Assembly: GCA_036850595.1 (NCBI GenBank)
Contig: CM072160.1
Span: 6,403,773-6,467,772 of the forward strand
DNA length: 64,000 nt
Source: Rhyacichthys aspro
Taxonomy: Eukaryota > Chordata > Actinopteri > Gobiiformes > Rhyacichthyidae
Direction of reading: 5' to 3'
Shown: one piece after another, positions 12,101 to 23,587 of the stretch
How the letters are laid out: every line of letters begins with the position of its first letter
How positions within the stretch are numbered: the first letter of the stretch is position 1
Position numbers and translations under genes: made by a program
Notes under the pieces: generated by a model
Database searches by the model: none
What the model was told of the DNA's origin: nothing
What the model saw: only the letters and a program-made list of their open reading frames with translations

Positions 12101-15100
12101 AGATACTCAAACTAACTACTTTGCACATCATTAGTCTTGTGTGTTCAAATTTTGAGCCACTCTGTCCAACATGGGACACTGACTCAATGCTTTCAATTAA
12201 GTTAATGGTTTTGGTTTATTGCATTGGGTTAATAAGCTCCAGCGTGTTAGAGTCCCACTGAATTGATCAGTCAAGCAATCAATTTAGTCAACTCAATAAA
12301 GATCGGCTTATAGTGCTGATCCCACCAACAATGAACATGACTCTTCATAGTCACTGCTTTTCAAAGTGTTTTATATTGTTCAGTCATTCAGAATCATAGA
12401 TTGTACTCGAGCATTTTTATCTTATATTGCCTTCAGTTGTATGGCTGCATAACAAATAACACCTGCTCCCTGTTTTAACCACAAATACTCGTCTTATGGC
12501 CAATCTTGTCGCGTTCCTGATACCAAGGTGGTTTTGGCTCCCAATGACATAACATCTGGAAAATTAAAGTGGGAAAAGTGCCAAATGTCTGTGTCTTGAA
12601 TGCGCATGAATCAAATGTAGATTAATGTGTATTAATTGTGATTCTATGGTCTGTTTAATTAATTATTTTTTTTACAGAACATGACATTTGCTCTGTTGCC
12701 AAATATATCGCCTTGCAAAGCAATAAGCAAAGAAGATTGCCAGGTGTGGTTTTAATCCAGATAAATACTTGGCAGATGCACACTAACATCACATGACACA
12801 TACTAATGTCATATCAGCATCATATATTCATCTAAACTCATTATGAATCAGCTTTACACTCAACACAGCCACTAAAACCGACTCATTATCGAATGCTTTC
12901 ATGCACAAACACCTTCACTCCGAGCACAAAGGCAAAGCACTCAATTAATCTTTGTCAAGAATTAGCCGAGAGGTTGAATCATCAATTTCCTTGTGTTCGA
13001 CTAGAATGGAAATAATCAAGTCTAACTATACCAATGGGATCAGCTGCACAGCACAACACAGGGCAATAAACTCATCAATATGCAAGGAAATCCCACTTCC
13101 CTATTGACTAGCGGCCTCCGGCAGTACCAAGGAACTCCACAGGGGCCGGTGTACTTACTCTCTGCACAAGGTGAGAACACTGCATGGTAATCTAGGGCAT
13201 TTTAAGCGTCCTGCCCACATCCTGCACAGTGTTTTTGCCAGTGCAGATAAAACAATGAAGGGGAAGCTTGGATTAGGATTGTATAGACCAATAGAGAGTG
13301 GTATTCCTTAGCATCAACTATCATTTGTATTGTAAGATCTCTATGTATGCAGTAAGTGTGATACTAGCTGCTTCATTCATATCATTATTATTTCTACTAT
13401 TAACGGTTGCCTTGACGGTGACCAATGACAAAGCCCCCACTGATTTCTTTTATTTGAAAATTTGGTGTCTCAGCTCTCAAAAATCAAATCCTTGCCATAG
13501 CTATAAATCTGAGGAAATATCTGTGTTCAGTAAAAGCCAAGAAACTAACAAAACACCAGTTAAAATAGCATCACATCCATGCTGAAGATACAGGCAACTA
13601 TAAGAATCATATGGGCAAACTGCGTGACAATGTGACAGTTGCCATTTTGCAATAGACGTTGAGGAATGTGCTCACGATCCCATTACAACCATTTATAAAC
13701 CCTGCATGTAAGTGATGTGGCATTGTAAAGTGGTGCAGAGTAGGGAAATTGTTCCACACAGGGACCAGACTTTGACATGCATTTGTGCACAATGAGATCA
13801 TTGTATGTCCATTTGCTAGCCTCAGCAGACAAGCTTCGCCCCTGTGCTGCGATACCCAATTGCATCTTATATGGGGACAATTGTCAGTTTCTTTTGTCTG
13901 GTAAGTGAGGCAGACTGGCACAGATGTCACGCTTCCTGGCAGCACATATTCATAATTGAAACACGGAAGCTACACCCTCCTATTATATTATGTTAGCTAA
14001 GGATAAACAACATATTCCAAGACTAGATGTTTTTATTCCTCCGCAGAATAATAATCACATCGACTAACAGGTTTTGACAGAATGAGGTTTCACTCACATT
14101 AGAATCAAGTGTGACAAGCTCGACGTTAAGATTCTTGGTGGAAGAAAGTGCCAACACGTTGACAGAGCTGTATTATCTTACAGAGTCCCCTGGTCCTCTT
14201 CCTGCTGTAATTTATCATGACAGCTTATGCTAACAAGGCACAGCTTTTGGCCCACTTCTTTACTTAAAAAGTGACTTTAGTTTGTTAACGTGGCGAGAGT
14301 GGCTGTCCTCATGTTGGTGGATGAGTGTGAGTGTGTGTGCAGTAGTTATGAAATGCAAAATCAGCCCATCTATCTCTAGCTACGGTATTTGTCTTATTTA
14401 TATGTAAATGCAGTGAGGTATATCAGTGCATATTTGACTCAGCATTTGGGATTTGTGTACGTGTCTGTCCTTCAGCTCGCTGTTTGGAGAGATAATTAGC
14501 CTCTCCAAACTGCGGCGAGGTTAGGACACACACGTCTAGGATTCATTAATGATGTCTTTAATAAGTGAAGAGCTGCCAGGAAACCAAGCTTGTGCGTGTG
14601 TGTGTTTATATCGAAAAAAAGATATTTGTGTCTGAATCACACACTTCTTTTGAAACACAACTATTTGCGCACATAAATCCTGGAGGCAGCTAACACTGTG
14701 AAAGTGTAAGACCATGACAGCCTCTGGGCGCTTAACCTCTGGGCAGGTAATAAACCCATGTGTCGGGGTAACTCCTGTGTCCTGGGAGGTGTCATGAATA
14801 CAGCATGCTTTATGAGGAAGTGAGATGTCCCTTTTGTCTAATTACCGCACAGCAACACTACTCAGAACAAGGTGGGCTGGAAATAACCCGGGAAATGCTA
14901 ATTAGTGGAATTATATGTTTGTTTGTTTGGTTTTTTTCAGCTCTGCACTCCCCAAAGGCTTAGCACTTTTGTTGATATTGTCACACTGTTGAATTATCTT
15001 TTATAATTTACAGATAAACACTGGCAAATTGCTTTTTTGAGCTATCTCAGCTTATTCCGATACACATATTCTAATATATTCTGTGTTTTTCTCGTTGTGG

Positions 15101-17317
15101 TTTCTCCAGCGAGACACATATCCTTAGCAGTTTTTTTTTTTTTCTGAGAGAGGGTTAAGGACCTCAGTGCATTGGAAAAGGTATAACTTTTACATTGACA
15201 GCTGGTGTAATTTGCAATTTTGCATATTATTGTTGATGCAATGAAACTCAAAGGGGCATATATAGAACCACAAGTTAAATTATACCCAGAAAGTAAAAAT
15301 AAACTCTGTTCGGCAAGGTCTCATTAGCAACATTTTCCTCCAATAAACAATGAAAATGATTTTGTATTTTTGCTGATGTGAATTCACCATTTCAAGTCCA
15401 CATGGATGTTGTCTTTGGTTGTAGTACTGTAGCCTCCCATCTCACAGTAGGTTACATCTGATCAGAAATCTAAAGACTTCAATTAGATGGATTAATAAAT
15501 GACTGTGTGCCCCGATTTCCCTCAGAGAGTGCCAGTAGTACTTGACACGAGTTAAAAGCTTTCATAGTCTACTGTATGAGCCATTGACAGGAGCTAAATG
15601 GACATTTGTTTCATTTACAGCTCATTTTAACAAAGGCTAAGCACACTTCACAGCTCACTACAAATAGCTCATTTGGCAGAGGTCAGCACAGCAGCATTAA
15701 TAGATTCATTTGTAATCTGTTAAAGCTGACCTGAGCAGAAACAATCTCAAGGATTTTAGGTGAATTGACTTTTTAGCTTAGCACTTTGTTGATAAGTGGC
15801 CAAAGATTCCACCAAGTGACATATCTCTAACAGCATTTAGAAAGACGCTATTTAGTCATTAATGTCTGTGTTTAGAAAGACCTTGGTTGTTAAAGATAAT
15901 TGATGATGTTGCTGCAGGTGCAAAATAAGTGCTTTTTGACATCACGTAAATGTCGAGGATTGCACTGACAACTCTTTTTCTTTCTAAGATGGAATATATT
16001 GTCCCCATACGCCACCTTTTGCAGTCTTTAGATAGAGAAAGCAGTCTATTAATTTCTTCTGTGTATGGCTTTGAACTAACAACAACCTATTTGTGAGATA
16101 AAAACAGCGTGAAAGTCACTGAGAGCTACTTTTTATATCCAGGACACTCTAACAAAACATCTAAACACCAAAGTCTATAAAGTAGATGAAATAAATACAT
16201 GAAAGAGGGACAGTAGAAAGACAGCAGGGGCTATAGCTGAGCAATAGCCAGCCAGAAAACTAGAAGGGAGAAGTAGGACAGCCGAAAGCAGAACAGAGGA
16301 CAGAGTGAAGTTATACTCATCTTGTGACTTCTTGTTTCTTCGTTCACATGGCTTCTGTAATGTGACGGTTGCCCCTGGTAAGATTTTACTTCCTTCATTT
16401 CTAAATGGCAGGTGGCACAGTAAAAACGCTTTCCTCTTGAACCATGAGAACAACATGCTTTAGTCTTAAAGGTGATGTGCCAAAGATTTTATCTGGGGTT
16501 GAATGGGTTATTTCTAGGTTCATGGACAATTACTGACAAAGATTTCTTACACCAAAAGACCAAAGCACTGGAGCAACACAGCAATGGTAATTACTGTATG
16601 TGGAATCCCAAAATAATGTCTGTTTTTGTACATGCACCAGCATCAATAAAACAAACTGCTGAAAGCTCTGATTAGGCTTAATTCATGTTCTCCGATCTGT
16701 GGCTATGCTGATCATATTCTTACACAGGTAGTAGCCCATCTATCCCCAAGTAACCCATACACTCCAGCTACAAATATCCAGAATATCCCTTTATAATGGT
16801 ATAAAACACAATAGGGCGACGTAGTGGCACAAATCCCCCACTTTCTTTGTGCACACAGTCTCCTTCACAAAAACGTTACGCTCAGCTGATTTAAACATTT
16901 CAGAGGCTTGAAAACCCCTGCTGCTATAATTCCAGGTTTAGTGAGTACAGTATGTGTCATAGCAAGTGTCTATAAGCTCAACAAGATGATAGATTTCTGT
17001 TCTGCTCTCTGTTGTTGACTGAGGTGAGGAGGTTGAGTGGTGAGAGCCGACAGGCGCGATGGAGCGGACATGGCTAGTTGTCTGAAAGAACGCGCAGAGA
17101 GCAATTTCAGACAGAGGCTTTACTTGCAGGAAAGCCAACAAGTGTGACAAATTGTTTTGATCAGTTGACCTCTTTAAAGTAGATTTGTGGAGGTAGGAGC
17201 CACTCTGTTTGTTTTCCTTGAAAACTCTGAGGTCAGGGAAGACTTTCAGGATTCTTTAGAAAAGTTCGATTATAAAACCTTTTGAATTACCTGCAATAAC
17301 AACAGAGCAATACTCAC
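9150..17317 (-). other. clstn2: clstn2 intron, 8.2 kb
   Basis: The intron is bounded by the donor GTGAGTA at 17317 and the acceptor TTTCTGCAG at 9150. I see no second gene. It holds a 13 T run at 15131-15143 and a complex stretch at about 13600-13960 that is open for 112 codons on the minus strand without resembling a known protein. The rest is ordinary AT-rich intronic DNA. Confidence 0.85.
15131..15143. repeat. Homopolymer T13
   Basis: Thirteen consecutive T in the 8.2 kb intron, not clearly attached to a mobile element. Confidence 0.9.
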
Positions 17318-17513
17318 TTGTGGGACTTTTTGCCCTCTGTTCCTCCAGGGCCAGAGCCACAGTCATGGGCCTGAATGATGAAGGTGTACTCTTTCTGCTG
17401 CTCACAGTCCACTAGGCTCCGTGCTCTCAGCTGACCCTCACCGGACGTCCCATTCAGCACTACTGCCTCAAACGGAGCCTCCAGTCCGTGGATGATGAAT
17501 GCACAGATCTCTC
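17318..17513 (-). CDS. clstn2: clstn2 internal exon, remainder of cadherin repeat 1
   Basis: This 196 nt exon is open throughout and continues the frame of the exon at 52660-52782. It reads (G)EICAFIIHGLEAPFEAVV, then LNGTSGEGQLRARSLVDCEQ, QKEYTFIIQAHDCGSGPGG and TEGKKSHK. Acceptor AG is at 17515-17514 and donor GTGAGTA begins at 17317. The order EIC, FEAVVLN.TSGEG, DCE.QKEYTFIIQA.DCG and KKSHK is the second half of calsyntenin cadherin repeat 1. EICAF and VVLN.TSGEG fit calsyntenin-2, while calsyntenin-1 has EICGF and VVDKSTGEG. Three cysteines are kept. The NGT in LNGTSG is an N-glycosylation sequon, and as I recall the human protein has NKT at the same place. The DCG motif carries His (AHDCG) where vertebrate calsyntenins usually have Tyr (AYDCG). 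The last two bases, AA, complete Lys with the next exon. Confidence 0.95.
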
Positions 17514-20388
17514 CTAAAGAATTAAAGAGTTACGTGGTCAGTGTTAAATGGAAATCTGGAGGTAAATGCAAACATGCAGGTGGTTTACAGCAAAGAGATG
17601 TAGCAGTTGTCACCTTTCTCACTGAGTGCCAGAAAAGACTCATGTCTGCCTCAATATATTGACACAAAATTTTAATTTCTTGTCTTTGTTGAGAAAGAAA
17701 TGGTATTCCATACTGAATTTTTGCCCATGCTGGTTTAGTCCTTTGGCATTATGCATTCTCACACAATGCTGGTGTTTTATATGGACTTAGAGATAGGAAT
17801 TCAAACAAAGACAAAGTCACTCATTTCTACTTTATTCTTGTTTTCAGTGCATTGAAGGTCTTGTTTTGTTTTTTTGTGGATGAACAAAACCTATAGCAAT
17901 TCTCGGGAGACAGTTGTCTGCCTCACATCTTTAAACTTTTTGTAACGCTCACATAAGGACAATATAAAGCACAATTCAGTTACAACTAATAAAACTACAG
18001 TTCCAAAGCACTCTTGCAGAAAGATATTGAAGAACAAAATGAATTTAAAGCCAATAAACTGCAGTAGGACCAAATGGGGTGAGAATGAAGAATGAGACGG
18101 GTGACATTTATAAAAAAGGTGTAGGAGAAGTTGTTTTACTATGTCTGCTCAGACTTGTACAAGGTCTGGTTTCAAGAAATCACTTACCGTGCTGGGGCTC
18201 ACACTCTGACCTGTGACGGCTAATTACACTGATATCACTTAAACTAACACCAAAGACTAAATTGGGTTTCAGCGCAGCTTTGTGTGTGCATTGCTGCTGG
18301 CGACTTCTGATAAGAGCGACTTTATTTTCTCATGCTTCTACGCTCTGTGCTCTTTTATCCCGTTCTGTCATAATCCCCTCCACCTGACTTCACCCCACCT
18401 CCTACACTTCCTTCCTGCCACATCCTGTTCCTGATGGGGCAGGAGTTGTGCAATGACAATTCACCCACAGAGAAGCCATAGGCAAAATGATAAAGAAAAA
18501 GTAAATGGAGGGAGGAAGCACAGAAAATGAGAGAATATGGAGATGTCTACACTGTCTTCACGCTGCAAAGACTTTCCCCTCTGTGTTGCCTCAACAATGA
18601 CTTATCAGAGTTAAATGGGCCCACACAATATGGGGAAGCATGGCTTGCCTTGCACAGCAGGGAGAAAGAAATCATAAAATGGTTCTGAGCAAACAGTGTG
18701 CGATGGGGAGTGACAGAAGATGCAACAGTCTCGATGTGTGGCTGCTCTCAGATAGGTAATGGAAAATCCATCACTACTGGAGCAAGAAATAAATCCAATA
18801 TACATTTGTCCCTATTAACATACTGTATGTCTGGGGTATGTAAATGTATGGACAAACTTCACTGTGGTTCACTGACTGCAAAATAATGGTTTCCCTTGGC
18901 TGTCACATCCCCTCAAACCAAACTCTCTGGAAATCATGAGGTTGTTGGCCTTTATAAAGTATTGTCTTATTAGTTTACTTATGCATGGAGGGTACATTAG
19001 ATACACTGGCAGCACTGGAAAGTCTGGAAAACAACTTCACAAGAGTCTCCATGCAAAATGCACATATTCATTTGTCAACACAGGGAATGGCATTTGCAAT
19101 AAAAACTCCCTAATAATTGAGGTCAGGATGTTACTCTGGTTGTTAAAGCTTGCACAAGTCTGCAGACCGGCAGAGCTAGTGTGAAGGCATAGAAAATGTC
19201 AAAGGATGTGAAAATGCAATCCCCAAAATAACCGCTTCGACAAATTAAAACCTTGCATTAAGTGATGAGCAAGTAATGGGATTTTTGGAGGGATTTTTAA
19301 CATACTGACACAATGGACTGAGGCTGCGCTGACAAGTACAGTTGTCAATAGAGTTTATAAACCATCTCAACACAAGTGCACAAAGTCTGTCTCTGAAAAC
19401 TGGATAGTGAAGACCACCACTAACTCCACGAGGCCAGAACAGTCTTTCAGTGTAATTTTATCTGATTTATTTCATGTGATGGGTAGCTGTCAAATAGGGC
19501 CAAGGTGAACTAGATCCCAGAGCTTCTTTTTACAATCAGTTCCTTGGGCAGCACACTTGTCTCTTTCTTAAACCTTTAGAATAACCTGATCTGACTTCAC
19601 TCCAGTCCTGTGTGAGGGCCTCACTGAGAGCCAGAATATGACTTGTGTTTCAGAGGGGAAAGTGGCATTGGCCCTGGCGGCAAGGGGAGAACAGATGTTG
19701 GGCACCTGGCACTTGGCAGAGGTAGAAAGCTTACAAACCCTAATTACCTTCCTAAACTGTTAGCTAAATATGTGTCTCTGCGTCACATTAGGCTTTTAAG
19801 ACTTAGATTTATGGACACAAGGAACTGTCTTCTTTAATGGGGGCATTTAAAATTAATGGGTGCAAGGCAGTGAGGATGGATTAGTTTGCTTGACTATCAT
19901 CAATATGATAAACAGTGTTCGTATTCACTAGCACATATAAACATTGTAAATAGTTGTATACATCCAACAAACTTTGCGGACACATCCCATCAGTTTGATT
20001 CTTTTCTTCTTCACCTGATTGCATGCAGTTGTGATCGGTAACACTCCCTATGAGCATCAGTACATTTTCATTTAATCAAGTGGAAATTAATGAGTGGCCA
20101 TTAGTCGATGGGTCTGTGTGCTCAGGAGCTAAGTGGCTGTCCTGTTGGTGTCAGAAGTCTTGCAGTGCTCAACACCTCGAGGGACTCTGGCGCCAGTCCA
20201 CGCTCGAGCATCTTTGAGGACACGGAGCTCATTATCAGAGAAGGCAGAGCAGCTTTATTGGCAACAGTGGCTTGTGTTTGCAGTGCTGCAGGAGTGTGAC
20301 AAAGTATCGGGGGCCACTGCGCCTCGGGGCCCCAAGTTATTATCAAAGCTGACAGAGCATCACTGATGAGCTGCCTACATCTGAATAT

Positions 20389-20402
20389 ACACACACACAC
20401 AC
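20389..20402. repeat. (AC)7 microsatellite
   Basis: Seven AC units lie in the 35 kb intron, at the edge of a GC-richer island. No function is implied. Confidence 0.9.
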
Positions 20403-23400
20403 AGGCTGCTTCTCCAAAAGGCACTCTCGCATATAGGCGCATAGATATTCAATTCACAGCAGCTGTTTGCCGAACGTCGACTGAAAGGTAAACGCAGATA
20501 TCGCGGAGGAAGCAGTCAAAACGCTGAGAGGAAGTGGGAGATATGAAAGGAGATGAAAGGAGGAGCCGGAGAGGATGGGAACATGGCCACCGCCTCCGGG
20601 CAGCTACGGTCTCCCAACTGGAGAGTGACCAAAGCACAGGCATGAATACACTCACAGAGAGAGTCAAACCATGCCAATTCTACAGCTCTAATCAGGGCTG
20701 ACATGCCTTTCATCCTCCTACTGAGGGAACACACACACCAGATAGACACCAGCTCAATCAGATTATGGGATATCACACAGATTCTGGACCAGACTTCACT
20801 TAGCTGGCAACAAAACACTAACTAATATTTTAACTTTCTATTATTAGCCTGTTTGAACGGACTTTGCTGTCAGTAGTCTGTGTGCCTTACATAGTTGTCA
20901 TGATTTTTGCAATTTGGGATTTTGCATGAAATTAACTTTGTATTAGTCACCCACATGCCCCGCTAATTTGGCTTCTCATTTTAGTCGCAAAAACACAATT
21001 GCACATTCATAAGCGCTCACTCACAGACAACCAGGCCTCTCATCTGCAGTGCTGAGATAGACCCTCAGCTTTCCAACTCTGCAGTGGGCACAAATTGAAA
21101 ATACTGTAATTATGCTCTTCATGAAGTTAGCTAGCCGAGAAAAAAACACAATTGAGAAGCTGTCCATTGTACAGATAAGTATTAATATTAATCAAGGCTG
21201 TGTTTGGAGTGGAGCAAATGAAAGCTGGAGTGCTGCTGGTCTATATATGTGTGTGTTGTACAGGAATTTTTTAATTAAAGACACACTTTCGCAACAGGGT
21301 TTTAGCAGAGTGGAGATGTGTTTCAGTCAATGCCCGCTACCTCCCATCTCTTGTCTCCTCGCTTAATTACATTAAAGGCCCCTCTCACAGAGTTAATGAC
21401 ATCCCACTGTCTTCGAACGCGCCGTACACCCACGGTTCTGCATGTGTCGGCGTGTTGCAGATGCATTTGTGTCACAGCAAAAAGGTGAAGGACTGGACTT
21501 GTAAATCAAATTGCCATGCCGAGGCAGCATACGGTGGGCTTTTAGGGCACTGCCAGAACCCTGCTGTAGCTGTATCTAATCAATCAATCTGAGCTTTCCA
21601 GAGGCCTGTTGGGAGCAGCACCCGGAAAACACTCAATGGATCCTTCCTGCACAGAGAGTGGAGATAAGATGAGGTTCTTTTGTGCAACTTGAATTAATTC
21701 ACACTTTTTTTTTTATCTTTAACTAAAATTAAACCCTTTTTGAGCTTCTATCTTAGCAAGTTAAATCAACCTAATGTTAATTGTATGGCTCACAAAGACA
21801 ATGAAGAGAAGAGTGCCGTTCACTGGATGGGCACCTAATCTCAAATAAATTTATCTGTGGTGCAATCAATCATTCAGCCATTTGAACCATCAGGTCATCT
21901 GGTCTTTACTAATCCAGGTCAGAACAAGCCCAGAAGTCCACATGGCCCCACAGCTGAGCAGTGACCATGTGATTGAAGAATAAACAGATAAATCTTAATA
22001 CATCTATGTCCTCTTTATGGCATTACCATTGTCAGTCTCTGAGGCCATGACACATCAGTGCTATTTTGTCTTAGCTCGAAATGCCTGTTAGCTCTGCCAA
22101 CTGTGCGAGATGCCATGCACCCACCTCCTTCTATATGTCAATAAACGTAATCACAAACTCCAGCAGGCAACAGTCAATTACTTGAGCCTTGAACTGGAAA
22201 AGAGCCAACACACCGCTGTGGAAGTTTCGACTATCAATAACAATCTGGCATCCATGCAACACCAAATGAAACAACACACTAAAACCAAATGCAAAAGTTT
22301 AATCAGTTGAGAGTGTGTTGTTTACACCAACTTTGAGAGAAATAACCCTCATCTTAAAGCCGCCATGGCTTTAGCATCTTACAATGTGTTGACACGTTGT
22401 TTGTTCAAAGAAAAATGCATCATGATACAGAATTAGTTTTGTGTTATGCACATTTGCGCCACACCACCTACTTATCAAAGTCGGCTGCACGACCTTTAAA
22501 AGATGAAGCATTTCTGTGTAAGTCTTAATACAACGAAACTGTATTAGTTTTGTCAGCTAACACTGGGGTCCAGTGTGTGAGATAACTGGATTATAGTCAT
22601 TTAAAGAAGGTCTCATCATAGATTAGATATGGTTGATTTTTTCCCCCTCTTAGTGTTGGATAACAGTCACATTGCGCTAAGTGTTTGAATCTATCTAAAT
22701 CAAAGAACACTTAACCTTGACAAAAGCATGGTCATAGAGGTGAAACAATGCTGAACATTAGCAAAACACCAGCAACACAATCTCTTTAAACACAGAGGAA
22801 TCAATTGCTGCTATTTTACAATAGTGTTCATGGAAATAGCCTCAAGGGAAGCATGCGTCCTTGTCTGTGCAAGGCCAGTTAGAGTTCAATGTGTTCAAAT
22901 ATCCGTATCAGAGTTTATGACCCCCATTAATGCCCCTGAGGATGTTCTGGGCAGTGCTGAGTTACCAGATGAAACAAAGAGCATAGCCTTGCAGGCGCTT
23001 TCTGTGACCATGTAGAGTTTAGATAATTAGATCAGACATCCACACAAGACGAGAGTAAATGTTGTTTTGAAAGTGCATTTTACACCAATTGCCTTTTTAT
23101 TAGCACTTTCAGTTACAGGCCAGTAAATGGAGGGTCATAGTGGGCAAAGATGTTCTAAATGTACTAAATGTATTACCATGCAGTGACCCAATTCAAAGCC
23201 ATGAATGAACAGATATTTTATAATTACAAAATTCATCTCATTCATGGAACAAATTTCTTGCCTTTTGAGGTAATATCACACCAATACTTTTTGAAAAAAT
23301 GACCAAGAATTTCCTCTTATTGCTTCTTATTACCCCATTGTTACCATATTATTGCCAAACAAAGTTTAGTACAAAGGAGAAAAACTATTACTATTACCAG

Positions 23401-23483
23401 CATCTAGTGAATGTTTCTGACTAGGTATTAACTGCATGTGTAAAACTATGAAGCTCATATGAAGCTCAGTAAAAGCTGATTAA

Positions 23484-23527
23484 AATGCATGATTTACTAT
23501 AATTGATATATAATTGATATATAATTG

Positions 23528-23569
<42 letters not shown>

Positions 23570-23587
23570 TATAGTATAGAATGCATT
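23484..23587. repeat. Palindrome with (TA)n core
   Basis: The left arm 23484-23504 (AATGCAT...ACTATAATT) and the right arm 23567-23587 (AATTATAGT...ATGCATT) are inverted repeats matching at 18 of 21 positions. Between them lie three 11 bp tandem copies of AATTGATATAT (the last with one or two changes) at 23501-23533 and then an alternating TA tract to about 23564, itself self-complementary. The whole stretch could form a long hairpin or cruciform. It may be a decayed MITE or an unstable AT-rich microsatellite. Confidence 0.75.
23530..23564. repeat. (TA)n microsatellite
   Basis: An uninterrupted alternating TA run of about 17 units sits inside the palindrome at 23484-23587. Copy number is likely variable between individuals. 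Confidence 0.95.
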
